This document shows, piece by piece, positions 17,693 to 26,421 of a DNA stretch of 42,050 bases (its first letter is position 1; each line of letters starts with the position of its first letter). The DNA comes from Halieaceae bacterium (GTDB lineage: Bacteria; Pseudomonadota; Gammaproteobacteria; Pseudomonadales; Halieaceae). The translations under genes were made by a program, and so were the position numbers. The stretch covers positions 1 to 42,050 of the forward strand of contig VMDB01000030.1 in the NCBI GenBank assembly GCA_008081075.1, in the 5' to 3' direction. The notes beneath the pieces were generated by a model. It searched no databases. It worked only from the letters and a program-made list of their open reading frames with translations, and was not told the origin of the DNA.

Positions 17693-18840
17693 TGAGAAAT
17701 AATCCTTTTTTCCGTGCTGATTGCGGTGAGGATACCGAAACCCAACATCAGTGTAACGATAGCGGTGCCGCCAAAGCTGACAAATGGCAACGGGACACCA
17801 ACAACGGGCAGTAGCCCAGCTACCATGCCCATATTAACGACGATATAAACGCAGAAAGTCAGGGTGATTGCGCTGGCCAACAGCCGGCCATAGGTGCTCT
17901 GGGCCGTCAGGCTGATCCAAAAGCCTCGGGCGACAACAAGGCCATAGAGCACCAACAAACACAGCACCCCGCGAAAGCCCCACTCCTCGGCCAGCACCGC
18001 GATGATAAAGTCCGTCTGGCTCTCGGGTAAAAAATCGAGGTGAGACTGCGTACCCTGCATCCAACCTTTACCAGACCAACCGCCCGACCCAATCGCCGTC
18101 TTCGACTGAATGATATTCCACCCTGCACCCAACTTGTCGGCTTCGGGATCAAACAGAGTCAAGATCCGCTGCTTCTGGTAGTCCCTCAAAACGAACAGCC
18201 AGGCCGGCCAAATAGCTGCTAGCGCGGCAAGAATGCCCGCCACAATTTGCCACCAGCTGATGCCCGCCATGAAGATGACGAATGCGCCGCTGGCCGCCAC
18301 CAACAGTGCCGTACCGAGATCGGGCTGCAGCGCAATCACTGCTGCCGGCCCTGCGATAATCAGCAGTGCCATCACCGTGACACTCAACCGCGGTGGCAAC
18401 CCAGAGCGCACCACCCAGAACGCTACCGCCAGCGGCATTGCTATTTTCATGAGCTCCGAAGGCTGAAAACGGATGACGCCCAGACTCAGCCAACGCTGAG
18501 CACCTTTGGCGCCCACCCCGAACCCGAGCACCATCAACAACAACCCCACAGCAAACAGATACAACACGGGGCTCCAACGCTGAATCGTATCAATCCGTAT
18601 CTGTGCGACGACCAGTAGCGCGCCCCAACCCACAATCAAGTTGCGGAGTTGCCGACTCACCGTATCCCAATCGCCGTCCGAGGCGCTATATAGCACCAGC
18701 AGCCCGAGACCCATGATCAGACATAGCGGTAGTAGCAACATCAGATCGAGATGCAGCCACTGCGCCACCGTTCTCGGTCGCGCGAAAGACTGCTGGGAAT
18801 CATCAAGGTAGCGTGCGTACTCAGACATCGCTGAGCTCAT
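17689..18840 (-). CDS. rodA: Rod-shape SEDS glycosyltransferase RodA
   Basis: Polytopic inner-membrane peptidoglycan polymerase of the elongasome, partner of PBP2. About ten membrane helices are visible, with the SEDS signature KTAIGSGGWSGKGWMQGTQS and LPESQTDFIIAVLAEEWG. The length is 383 residues from ATG 18840 or 379 from ATG 18828; both lie within the end of mrdA, and ribosome sites do not decide between them. The frame shares four bases with mltB. The gene order mrdA-rodA-mltB-rlpA is the conserved rod-shape cluster. Confidence 0.95.
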   Translation of the reverse strand: MSSAMSEYARYLDDSQQSFARPRTVAQWLHLDLMLLLPLCLIMGLGLLVLYSASDGDWDTVSRQLRNLIVGWGALLVVAQIRIDTIQRWSPVLYLFAVGLLLMVLGFGVGAKGAQRWLSLGVIRFQPSELMKIAMPLAVAFWVVRSGLPPRLSVTVMALLIIAGPAAVIALQPDLGTALLVAASGAFVIFMAGISWWQIVAGILAALAAIWPAWLFVLRDYQKQRILTLFDPEADKLGAGWNIIQSKTAIGSGGWSGKGWMQGTQSHLDFLPESQTDFIIAVLAEEWGFRGVLCLLVLYGLVVARGFWISLTAQSTYGRLLASAITLTFCVYIVVNMGMVAGLLPVVGVPLPFVSFGGTAIVTLMLGFGILTAISTEKRIISQ

Positions 18841-20668
18841 TTAACCAGGTGTCGATCACTTGGCGAGCAATCGGCGTGGCAGCGCTGCTGCCACCCCCGT
18901 TCTCAGCAATCACCGCGACCACAATGCGAGGGTTTTCTGCCGGCGCAAAGGCGATGAAGAGACCGTGATTACGGTTGCGCTCGCTCACTTTGTCCTCTTC
19001 ATAGATGGCATCTTGCGCTATGCCGATCACCTGGGATGTTCCGGTCTTGGATGCCATTGTGTAGCTCATCCCCCGAGAAATGCTGGCCGCCGTGCCCCGC
19101 TGGGAGTGCACCACATCGACCATGCCCGCGATCACCGCCTGCCAGTCCTCTTGATCCAATTTAAGCGGTTCCCTAGGAACCCCACCCACCGTCAACTCTC
19201 CCACCCGGTGCACAAGCGCGGGCACGAAGCTGGTCCCCCGATTGGCCAACACCATTGTTGCCTGCGCGAGCTGTAACGGAGTCGCTAACATATAGCCCTG
19301 CCCAATGCCCGCGCTCAGCGTCTCTCCAGGAAACCAGGCTTCTCCCATGGCCTCTCGCTTCCATCGGGTGCTCGGCAGGATTCCACTCTGTTCACCGGTG
19401 GTGTCGACACCGGTGGCTCGGCCCAAACCATAGGGCTCGAGGACAGCGGCCATGGTATCGATGCCCATGCGGAAAGCCAGATCGTAATAGTAAGTGTCGC
19501 AGGACTCGGCGATGGCCATTCTCATATCGACCTGTTCCGCGTGCCCTCCACCTCTGACCCGCAACGTCCAGTCACGATAGCGACGATCATCCCCCGGAAT
19601 CCGATACCAACCCGGGTCCCTCACTGTGGTCGCAGGAGTGATGAAGCCCTGCGACAACCCGCCCAGTGCCAATAGCGGTTTGACCGTGGACCCCGGGGGG
19701 TACTGTCCCTGCACGGCACGGTTCAATAACGGCGTGTCTACAGAATTTCTGAGCACGGCGTAAGCGCCATAGCTGATACCCTCAACAAATAAATTTGCGT
19801 CATAACTGGGATTAGACACCATTGCCAGAACCCCGCCATTGAGGGGATCAAGGGCTACCACCGCTCCACGTTGCTCGCCAAGGGCCTCGGCCGCGACACG
19901 CTGTAAATCAAGATCGAGATACAGGCGCAAATCCTGCCCTGACTGAGGCGGCTGCTTTTCCAGCACCCGGAGCAGTCGCCCGTGGGCGTTAGTCTCTACA
20001 TGCTGAAAACCGGGTTGCCCATGCAGCAAGGGTTCGTAGCGTTTTTCCAGCCCCACTTTTCCCGTGTGAAGGGTTCCCCGATAACGGTCGCCATCCAAGG
20101 CTTCGAGATCATCCGGGCTAATCCTGCCGACATACCCAAGTACGTGGCTCAACAGATTGGCGAAGGGATAGTGACGGGTCAGCTGCGCCTCAACAACAAC
20201 GCCGGGCAGTTGATGTAAATCAACGGCTACCCTGGCCAATGCACTGTCATCCAGACCGACTTTGATTGGCACCGTCTCAAAAGGCCTTCGCTGCGCGAGC
20301 CGCTCTCTGAAGGCCTCAAGCTCGTCTTCGGTCAGCGTCAATCGGTCTTGCAGCTCCTCGGTAAGCGCGGATAAGTCGGCGGCGCGCTCGGCAATCACGC
20401 CGACCACATAGGTCGGCTGGTTGGTTGCCAACAATCGACCTTTGCGATCAACAATTTGACCTCGGGTCGGTGGAATGACCTCGACGCGAATTCGATTCCG
20501 GTCTGACTGGGTCAGAAAGGCGTCATGCTGAACAATTTGCAGGGAGTAGTATCGGTAAACCAATACCGCCATCAGCAAAAAGATGCCGACGAGGGAGGCA
20601 ATCAATCGGGCGCGGTTGATCGACCACTCTCGGCGCGTGTCGCGCATGGCGTCCAAGGGCCCCGCCAT
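18821..20668 (-). CDS. mrdA: Penicillin-binding protein 2 (transpeptidase)
   Basis: Class B penicillin-binding protein that crosslinks side-wall peptidoglycan with RodA. It has a short cytoplasmic N-terminus, a membrane helix (about 21-41), a non-penicillin-binding pedestal (60-240) and the transpeptidase domain with S327-T-V-K330 (YPPGSTVKP), SCD (AESCDTYYYD) and KTG (ASKTGTSQV). The length is 615 residues. Its ATG overlaps the rlmH stop by one base (TAATG), and rodA begins within its last codons, so the complex partners are translationally coupled. Confidence 0.96.
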   Translation of the reverse strand: MAGPLDAMRDTRREWSINRARLIASLVGIFLLMAVLVYRYYSLQIVQHDAFLTQSDRNRIRVEVIPPTRGQIVDRKGRLLATNQPTYVVGVIAERAADLSALTEELQDRLTLTEDELEAFRERLAQRRPFETVPIKVGLDDSALARVAVDLHQLPGVVVEAQLTRHYPFANLLSHVLGYVGRISPDDLEALDGDRYRGTLHTGKVGLEKRYEPLLHGQPGFQHVETNAHGRLLRVLEKQPPQSGQDLRLYLDLDLQRVAAEALGEQRGAVVALDPLNGGVLAMVSNPSYDANLFVEGISYGAYAVLRNSVDTPLLNRAVQGQYPPGSTVKPLLALGGLSQGFITPATTVRDPGWYRIPGDDRRYRDWTLRVRGGGHAEQVDMRMAIAESCDTYYYDLAFRMGIDTMAAVLEPYGLGRATGVDTTGEQSGILPSTRWKREAMGEAWFPGETLSAGIGQGYMLATPLQLAQATMVLANRGTSFVPALVHRVGELTVGGVPREPLKLDQEDWQAVIAGMVDVVHSQRGTAASISRGMSYTMASKTGTSQVIGIAQDAIYEEDKVSERNRNHGLFIAFAPAENPRIVVAVIAENGGGSSAATPIARQVIDTWLNELSDV

Positions 20669-21138
20669 CAGTTAGCCCGGTGATAGGGATGGCCACTTTG
20701 GAGCGACCACGCCCGATAGAGTTGTTCGGCCAAAATAATGCGCACCAGCGGGTGCGGTAGGGTAATGCACCCAAAAGACCAAAGCTCACGTGCAAGCTTG
20801 AGTAGACTCTGATGCAGACCGTCAGGCCCACCAATCACGAGGCAAATCCGACGCCCCTGCATTTGCCAGTCAGCAAATCGATCCGCAATCTGCTCGGTGC
20901 TAACGGCAACACCCTGCACATCCAGCGCGATCAGGTCTTCACCCTCGTTCAATTTAGACTGAATGAACTCGGCTTCCTGTCGCCGATAGCTGTCGGCCGA
21001 TCCATTGCCACGCTTCGCCAGTGGCACTTCCAGCCACTCCACGCTGACCTCTCTTGGCATGCGCCGGGCGTACTCAGTCACACCCTGCTCCACCCATGCC
21101 GGCATTTTATTGCCCACCGCCAGCACGCGGAGTCGCAT
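20668..21138 (-). CDS. rlmH: 23S rRNA pseudouridine-1915 N3-methyltransferase RlmH
   Basis: SPOUT-class methyltransferase acting on helix 69 of 23S rRNA in the 70S ribosome. The knot region with VIGGPDGLH and FGCITLPHPLVRIILAEQLYRA, and the C-terminal GHPYHRAN, are characteristic. The start is ATG 21138 (MRLRVLAVG), which overlaps the rsfS stop in TAATG and gives 156 residues against 155 in E. coli. It sits between rsfS and mrdA, as in many gammaproteobacteria. Confidence 0.96.
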   Translation of the reverse strand: MRLRVLAVGNKMPAWVEQGVTEYARRMPREVSVEWLEVPLAKRGNGSADSYRRQEAEFIQSKLNEGEDLIALDVQGVAVSTEQIADRFADWQMQGRRICLVIGGPDGLHQSLLKLARELWSFGCITLPHPLVRIILAEQLYRAWSLQSGHPYHRAN

Positions 21139-21506
21139 TAGATTTCCTGCGGTTGAGGCGCCTGCACTGACCACAGGCGCTCCAAGTCGTAAAAGCTCCT
21201 GATGGCGGGCTGCATGACATGGACCACCACATCACCAAAATCAACGAGCACCCATTCGCCGACGCGCTCTCCCTCCACGCCCAACGGTCGAATGCCTTGC
21301 TCCTTGGCTTTCATCAGTACGTTATCGGCCAGGGATTTCACATGACGACTCGAGGTTCCGCTGGCCACCACCATCCAGTCCATGACAGAACTCAACGCCC
21401 TGACATCGAGCACGACCGGTTCCAGTGCTTTTAAATCGTCCAATGCATCGCGGGTCGTGTCCAGTAAACGGTTAACCGCAACCTCGGCATCTGTTTCAGT
21501 AGTCAT
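21138..21506 (-). CDS. rsfS: Ribosomal silencing factor RsfS
   Basis: Binds ribosomal protein uL14 and blocks subunit joining when nutrients are short. The conserved core is [24 protein letters not shown], followed by [16 protein letters not shown] and the end [10 protein letters not shown]. The length of 122 residues is typical. It overlaps nadD upstream by four bases (ATGA) and rlmH downstream by one base. Confidence 0.95.
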   Translation of the reverse strand: MTTETDAEVAVNRLLDTTRDALDDLKALEPVVLDVRALSSVMDWMVVASGTSSRHVKSLADNVLMKAKEQGIRPLGVEGERVGEWVLVDFGDVVVHVMQPAIRSFYDLERLWSVQAPQPQEI

Positions 21507-22153
21507 AGAGTGGGGGCAAACAAATCATGAGTGGCAATATACTCCATTACGGCGGAGGGGATCAGAAAACGAGGGTCTCGACCCGCCGCAAACAAACGGC
21601 GAATCTGGGAGGAGGAAATATCCAACAGGGGCTGACTCAATTTCACAACGCCCCCGGCCGGATGACTGAGTGCCCAGTCGGGCGCCACAAGGTGCTGCGC
21701 CATCCACTCAGTCACCCTCTCGGGTGGGGCCATAGCGCCCGGCCGTTCCAACACCACGATGTGTGCCAGATCAAGCAGCTGATCCCACCGGGACCACTGC
21801 GGCAAGCTGGGTAGTATGTCGGTGCCCATAATCCATAGCAGCGAACAATCCGCACCGGCTTCTTGCCTCACAGCCATAAGCGTATCAACAGAGAACGAGG
21901 GGCCTGATCGATTGAGCTCGCGGTCGTCGATGCCGAGTCCAGGCACATCCCTAATTGCCAAACGTAACATCTCGAGCCGATGGGTCGCGCTGACGGTGCT
22001 CTGATCCTTCAGGGGGGACTGTGCCGCTGGTATAAAATCGACGCGCTCCAATCCCAGCGCGTCGCGCACCGATAATGCGCCGCGCAGATGCCCGATGTGA
22101 ACAGGATCAAAAGCGCCCCCCAATAAGCCTCGCGCACGCTGACGGTCAGTCAC
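21503..22153 (-). CDS. nadD: Nicotinate-nucleotide adenylyltransferase
   Basis: Forms deamido-NAD from nicotinate mononucleotide and ATP. The nucleotidyltransferase signature [14 protein letters not shown] is at residues 12-25, and the C-terminal ISSSQIRRL motif is present near 187-195. The length of 216 residues matches NadD. It lies nine bases after proA and four bases into rsfS, in the frequent proA-nadD-rsfS-rlmH order. Confidence 0.95.
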   Translation of the reverse strand: MTDRQRARGLLGGAFDPVHIGHLRGALSVRDALGLERVDFIPAAQSPLKDQSTVSATHRLEMLRLAIRDVPGLGIDDRELNRSGPSFSVDTLMAVRQEAGADCSLLWIMGTDILPSLPQWSRWDQLLDLAHIVVLERPGAMAPPERVTEWMAQHLVAPDWALSHPAGGVVKLSQPLLDISSSQIRRLFAAGRDPRFLIPSAVMEYIATHDLFAPTL

Positions 22154-22162
22154 CCCGACGCC

Positions 22163-23419
22163 TCATTGCCGAATATGACCGTCACCCTTGACGATATATT
22201 TTCGTGAGGTAAGGCCTTCTAGGCCAACCGGCCCCCGGGCGTGTAGCTTGTCGGTAGAGATGCCTATCTCTGCACCCAGCCCATACTCAAACCCATCAGC
22301 AAACCGAGTCGATGCGTTGTGCATAACAGAGCTGGAATCCACTTCGCGTAAAAATCTCGCGGCGGTCTCACTATTTTCAGTGACGATACTCTCGGTATGA
22401 TCTGAGCCGTAGCGCGCAATATGTGCCATCGCCTCATCCACACTGTCGACCACACGCACAGATAAAATCGGCGCCAGGTACTCCGTGCCCCAGTCGGCCT
22501 CTTCAGCGCTGATAACGATATCAGGCGCCGCACTGCGGGATGCCGGACATCCTCTCACCTCTACGCCACGCTCCTGCAGGGCCGTTACCAGACGAGGCAG
22601 AAGCGACGCCTGCTCGCGGGCTACCAGCAATGTCTCCATCGTGTTGCAGGTCCCGTAGCGTTGGGTTTTAGCGTTAATCGCAATCGCCATGGCTTTGTCG
22701 GGGTCAGCGTCGCGATCAATGAACACGTGGCAAATACCGTCGAGGTGCTTGAGCACCGGGACACGGCTTTCTGCTGACACCCGCGCTATCAAACCCTTAC
22801 CGCCGCGTGGCACGACCAGATCGACGTATTGAGGCAGGGCCAGCAACGCACCCACCGCTTCCCGATCAACAACAGGGACCACCTGCGCCGCGGCGGCAGG
22901 CAATCCTGCCTTGGCGAGGCCACGGCCAATCAACTCCCCGAGCTGCGTGTTGGAGTGAATCGCTTCAGAACCACCCCGTAGCAGTACCGCGTTACCCGCT
23001 TTCAGGCACAAGGCGGCGGCCTCAACAGTCACATTCGGCCGCGACTCGAAAATGATCGCAATAACACCCAATGGCACGCGCATCGTACCCACTTCGATTC
23101 CCGACGGCATTTTGCGAAGATCCTCGATGGCGCCGATGGGATCGGGCAGTGATGCCACCTGTTGCAACCCCTCTTCTAGAGCATCGAGACGCGAGGGATT
23201 CAGCGCCAGACGATCAATCAGCGCGTCGTCCAACTGGAGATGCCGCGCCGCTGACAGATCCGCTTCATTGGCCGCCAATAGAATGGCGCGACTGTTCATG
23301 ATCTCCTGTCTAATGGCCAGCAGAGCATCATTGCGCTGCGCTACGGGTGCGCTCGCGACACTGCGCGACGCCTCTTGGGCAGCACGGGCCATATCGGTGA
23401 CGAGTTCAGTGACCTGCAT
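22163..23419 (-). CDS. proA: Gamma-glutamyl phosphate reductase
   Basis: Second step of proline synthesis: NADPH reduction of glutamyl-5-phosphate to the semialdehyde. Aldehyde dehydrogenase-like motifs are visible, including [28 protein letters not shown] and the catalytic cysteine in [16 protein letters not shown] 23419 ([18 protein letters not shown]) gives 418 residues, matching the usual 417-420. A GTG at 23473 would extend the frame into grxD and has no clear ribosome site. The partner proB is not in the window. Confidence 0.94.
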   Translation of the reverse strand: MQVTELVTDMARAAQEASRSVASAPVAQRNDALLAIRQEIMNSRAILLAANEADLSAARHLQLDDALIDRLALNPSRLDALEEGLQQVASLPDPIGAIEDLRKMPSGIEVGTMRVPLGVIAIIFESRPNVTVEAAALCLKAGNAVLLRGGSEAIHSNTQLGELIGRGLAKAGLPAAAAQVVPVVDREAVGALLALPQYVDLVVPRGGKGLIARVSAESRVPVLKHLDGICHVFIDRDADPDKAMAIAINAKTQRYGTCNTMETLLVAREQASLLPRLVTALQERGVEVRGCPASRSAAPDIVISAEEADWGTEYLAPILSVRVVDSVDEAMAHIARYGSDHTESIVTENSETAARFLREVDSSSVMHNASTRFADGFEYGLGAEIGISTDKLHARGPVGLEGLTSRKYIVKGDGHIRQ

Positions 23420-23450
23420 GGATGCGGGCTCAGGAATCAAGTCCGCTGCC

Positions 23451-23777
23451 TCAAGCGCCGGCGTCTTCCGCACCGCCGCTGACCAGCGCCTTTAACTCGC
23501 CCGAGGCTTCCATATCGCAAACAATGTCACAGCCACCGATCAACTCACCTTCTACCCACAGTTGGGGAAACGTGGGCCAGTTGGCATAGGCGGGAAGGTT
23601 GGCGCGTATCTCGGGGTTGCTCAATACATCCACATAAGCGAAACGCTCGCCACAGGCCATCAGTGCCTGCACAGTCCGAGCGGAAAACCCGCACTGCGGC
23701 TGATTGGGCGAACCCTTCATGTAAAGGATGATGCGATTGCCTTCAATCTGATCGCGAATCGTGTCCATGATATCCAT
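23451..23777 (-). CDS. grxD: Monothiol glutaredoxin (Grx4 type)
   Basis: CGFS-type glutaredoxin that carries or delivers [2Fe-2S] clusters, usually with BolA. The motif [15 protein letters not shown] and the glutathione-binding stretches [21 protein letters not shown] are clear. ATG 23777 is chosen because GGAG lies six bases upstream; it gives 108 residues against 115 in E. coli. In-frame ATGs at 23789 and 23768 are alternatives. It is the first gene of the minus-strand run into proA, an uncommon neighbour for grxD. Confidence 0.93.
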   Translation of the reverse strand: MDIMDTIRDQIEGNRIILYMKGSPNQPQCGFSARTVQALMACGERFAYVDVLSNPEIRANLPAYANWPTFPQLWVEGELIGGCDIVCDMEASGELKALVSGGAEDAGA

Positions 23778-23882
23778 AGCGTGCTCCATAAAGTGGGTGC
23801 GTTTAGCTGTCTTAGGTGACTTGGGACTGACGACATTGTAATACGACGAGAGGATCAGGCGGAGAGCCTTTATTAAACACAT

Positions 23883-23910
23883 TTGACTCGTGACAGCGCT
23901 CCGCTACTCT
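23883..23910 (+). promoter_or_regulatory. Candidate sigma-70 promoter for argD-argF
   Basis: TTGACT (23883-23888) and TACTCT (23905-23910) are separated by 16 bases and lie 35 bp before the argD start, between divergent grxD and argD. The fit to the TTGACA/TATAAT consensus is moderate. No ARG box was recognised. Confidence 0.4.
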
Positions 23911-23944
23911 TGGCACCCGTCACACCGATAGATCACTCGTTCCA

Positions 23945-25138
23945 ATGCCTCAGCCTAGCAACGCCATTATGCCGACCTACGGTCGATTGCCCGTGACCTT
24001 CTCGCATGGAGAAGGCGCTCTGCTCTACGACACCGACGGGCGGGCTTATCTGGACGGCGTTTCTGGCATCGCGGTGACTAACCTGGGACACAACCACCCG
24101 GGGGTGACGGCCGCCGTTGCCGAACAGGTCTCGCGCCTAGTGCACACATCGAACCTGTTCCATATCCGCCTGCAGGAGCAGGTGGCCGAGATGCTCAGCG
24201 ACGCAACCGGCATGGAGAATATGTTCTTCTGCAATTCTGGCGCAGAAGCCAACGAGGCGGCGATCAAACTGGCGAGACGATATGGCGATCGAAAAGGGAT
24301 CGCTACGCCACAGATTATCGTGCTTGAGGGTGCGTTCCATGGCAGAACCATCGGCGCATTATCGGCTACCGGCAACGCCAAAATCCGCCAGGGTTTTGGC
24401 CCGCTGCTCGACGGCTTCATCCGGGTGCCCGCCAACGATCTTGCCGCGATAGAGCTTCTCGGCCCGGCGCTGGCAGAGGTGGTAGCGGTCATGGTTGAAC
24501 CCATTCAGGGGGAAGGTGGGATCAGGCCACTGGCGCCCGATTATCTCGCAGGACTCCGCACCCTGTGCTCCACTCATGATTGGCTTCTGATCTTTGACGA
24601 GGTGCAAACAGGCAACGGTCGCTGCGGCAGCACCTACTTGTTTGAACAACTGGGGGTCGAACCGGACGTTCTATTGACAGCGAAGGGCCTGGGAAACGGG
24701 CTCCCCATCGGTGTGTGCATGGCCAGAGGCGAGGCAGCGCGACAACTGGGCCCGGGTGATCACGGTTCGACTTATGGCGGCAATCCGCTGTGTTGCGCAG
24801 CTGCGCGAGCGGTACTCACCGCCCTCAAGGAAGACGCGTTATTGCCGCAGGCGGAGGTGTTGCGACATCACCTGTTAGCCGGCCTTAAGCAGCGAATTGC
24901 CGATCCTGCCCTGATCGCCGATATCCGCGGACGCGGACTGATGATTGGTATTCAGCCGACGACACCCACCGACACTATTGTAAAACGCGGCCTGGACCGA
25001 GGCCTGCTCCTCAATATCGCCGGCGGGGATACCATCAGGGTGCTGCCGCCGCTGGTAATGAGCCACGAACAGGCCGGAGAGCTGGGCGCCGGCATCGCTG
25101 ACGTCCTCAATGAAATCGCCGAACAGGAAGCACCGTAA
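23945..25138 (+). CDS. argD: Acetylornithine aminotransferase
   Basis: PLP enzyme of class III converting N-acetylglutamate semialdehyde to N-acetylornithine in arginine synthesis; it may also serve the lysine pathway. Visible motifs are [18 protein letters not shown], the cofactor Asp in [13 protein letters not shown] (D218), and the Schiff-base lysine K247 in [14 protein letters not shown]. The length is 397 residues from ATG 23945; a second ATG eight codons later is also possible and neither has a strong ribosome site. Its stop overlaps the argF start (TAATG). Confidence 0.94.
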   Translation: MPQPSNAIMPTYGRLPVTFSHGEGALLYDTDGRAYLDGVSGIAVTNLGHNHPGVTAAVAEQVSRLVHTSNLFHIRLQEQVAEMLSDATGMENMFFCNSGAEANEAAIKLARRYGDRKGIATPQIIVLEGAFHGRTIGALSATGNAKIRQGFGPLLDGFIRVPANDLAAIELLGPALAEVVAVMVEPIQGEGGIRPLAPDYLAGLRTLCSTHDWLLIFDEVQTGNGRCGSTYLFEQLGVEPDVLLTAKGLGNGLPIGVCMARGEAARQLGPGDHGSTYGGNPLCCAAARAVLTALKEDALLPQAEVLRHHLLAGLKQRIADPALIADIRGRGLMIGIQPTTPTDTIVKRGLDRGLLLNIAGGDTIRVLPPLVMSHEQAGELGAGIADVLNEIAEQEAP

Positions 25139-26067
25139 TGGCACCAACCCGACACTTCCTGACGCTGATGGACCTCACCCCCGACGAAATTCGGCGCCTG
25201 ATTCAGCGAGCGATTGAGCTCAAAGCACTGCGACAAGCCGGTGCCGAACCCTTGAGCCTGAGCGGAAAGTCGCTGGCAATGATTTTTACCAAAGCATCGA
25301 CGCGAACACGGGTCTCGTTTGAGGCGGGCATGGCCCAGTTGGGTGGCTCTGCGTTGTTTCTGTCAGGACAGGACACCCAGTTGGGGCGGGGAGAACCCAT
25401 TGAAGATACCGCCCGCGTCATCTCGTCCATGGTAGACGCCGTTATGATTCGAACCTACGCCCACAGTGACGTTGAGCGTTTCGCAGCGCACTCCCGGGTG
25501 CCCGTCATCAATGGCCTCACCGACGAATTTCATCCGTGTCAAATTCTTGCCGATTTGCAAACGTTTGTTGAGCACCGCGGCGACATTGCCGGGCGCAAGG
25601 TTTGCTGGTTGGGAGACGGTAATAATGTGTGCCATTCCTGGATGAATGCGGCGCGATTGCTGGATTTCGAGTTGGTGGTTTCCTGCCCCGAAGGCTACGA
25701 GCCCGATCCCAAACTGCTCGAGGCCTGCGAGCGATTCGTCAGGATCGAAAGAGCGCCAGACAACGCTGTGCAGGGGGCTGATCTGCTCGTGACTGACGTG
25801 TGGGCATCCATGGGACAAGAAGCGGAGCAACAAGCGCGCGCCGAATTACTCGCGCCCTACCAACTGAATCGGCAGCTACTCGAAAAAGCGGCAAGCGGCG
25901 CGCTGTACATGCACTGTTTGCCTGCTCACCGGGGTGAGGAGATCACCGCAGACCTGATGGACGCGCCTGATCATGTGATTTGGCAGGAAGCGGAGAACCG
26001 ACTCCACGCCCAAAAGGCGCTGCTCGAGTTTCTCATCAACCCTGCAGCCTGGACGAGCGAGTCGTGA
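25138..26067 (+). CDS. argF: Ornithine carbamoyltransferase
   Basis: Makes citrulline from ornithine and carbamoyl phosphate. The carbamoyl-phosphate site STRTR ([11 protein letters not shown]), HPCQILADL, the ornithine-binding WMNAA region and [11 protein letters not shown] are all present. The length of 309 residues is normal. It is directly coupled to argD by a one-base overlap, forming a two-gene arginine operon. No clear intrinsic terminator follows. Confidence 0.96.
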   Translation: MAPTRHFLTLMDLTPDEIRRLIQRAIELKALRQAGAEPLSLSGKSLAMIFTKASTRTRVSFEAGMAQLGGSALFLSGQDTQLGRGEPIEDTARVISSMVDAVMIRTYAHSDVERFAAHSRVPVINGLTDEFHPCQILADLQTFVEHRGDIAGRKVCWLGDGNNVCHSWMNAARLLDFELVVSCPEGYEPDPKLLEACERFVRIERAPDNAVQGADLLVTDVWASMGQEAEQQARAELLAPYQLNRQLLEKAASGALYMHCLPAHRGEEITADLMDAPDHVIWQEAENRLHAQKALLEFLINPAAWTSES

Positions 26068-26216
26068 CCCCCGTCAAACCCCGCAACCTGTAAATTTTTC
26101 AGTTAATCGATTGCCGAATGCCATATTGGTTATGGCTTCGATGGTTCACAGGCATACATCCGTTTTTATCCGCTAACTCAACAAGTTAGGGTTAGGGGGC
26201 TAAAGCGCGGATTCAC

Positions 26217-26236
26217 TTACTCACAGATTACCCACA
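26217..26236 (+). promoter_or_regulatory. Pair of DnaA-box-like nonamers upstream of nrdA
   Basis: TTACTCACA (26217-26225) and TTACCCACA (26228-26236) lie in the same orientation, 11 bp apart. Each differs from TTATNCACA only at the fourth base. DnaA control of nrdAB is known in E. coli; here it is an inference from two imperfect sites. Confidence 0.35.
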
Positions 26237-26258
26237 AAAAAAACCCAGCATGCTCTGC

Positions 26259-26287
26259 TTGCATTATGGCCCATACCCGCCTATCTT
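26259..26287 (+). promoter_or_regulatory. Likely sigma-70 promoter of nrdAB
   Basis: TTGCAT (26259-26264), a 17-base spacer and TATCTT (26282-26287) form a good -35/-10 pair. The -10 element coincides with the upstream, weaker NrdR-like box, as expected for a repressor that blocks polymerase. Confidence 0.5.
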
Positions 26288-26323
26288 GGGGTTTCCGCGA
26301 GCAAGAACCCCTATATATAGGTG
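26278..26323 (+). promoter_or_regulatory. Tandem NrdR-like boxes
   Basis: The downstream box (26308-26323) centres on CCTATATATAGG, a perfect palindrome agreeing with the core of the NrdR consensus ACACWATATATWGTGT. The upstream site (26278-26293) keeps mainly its left half, CCTATCT. The two centres are 30 bp apart, about three helical turns, close to the paired spacing known for NrdR sites. Confidence 0.55.
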
Positions 26324-26421
26324 TTGAGCCAAAAAAACCCGAAAAGCTCAACTGACAGGTATTGCCCGGAAAACAGCGCGATATTACCCGACACGAAGGC
26401 GTTTCAGAGGCGGCCCGACTT

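Larger units (their letters stand above)
26068..26421 (+). promoter_or_regulatory. argF-nrdA intergenic region with nrdAB control elements
   Basis: This 354-bp stretch has no supported gene. It contains a weak inverted repeat (CTAACT/AGTTAG, 26173-26189), a GTTAGGGTTAGGG run, two DnaA-box-like nonamers (26217-26236), a likely promoter (26259-26287) and NrdR-like boxes (26278-26323). An in-frame TTG at 26362 could extend nrdA, but ATG 26422 is preferred, so the last 60 bases are read as leader with AGAGG at 26406-26410. Confidence 0.6.

Noticed and set aside
26182-26196. Telomere-like GTTAGGGTTAGGG run between argF and nrdA
   Set aside because: Only two units in a bacterial intergenic gap; no array, no end structure, and easily explained by chance.
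26362-26421. Extended nrdA start at TTG 26362
   Set aside because: The added 20 residues do not resemble the family N-terminus, while ATG 26422 matches the Pseudomonas-like start and has AGAGG upstream.
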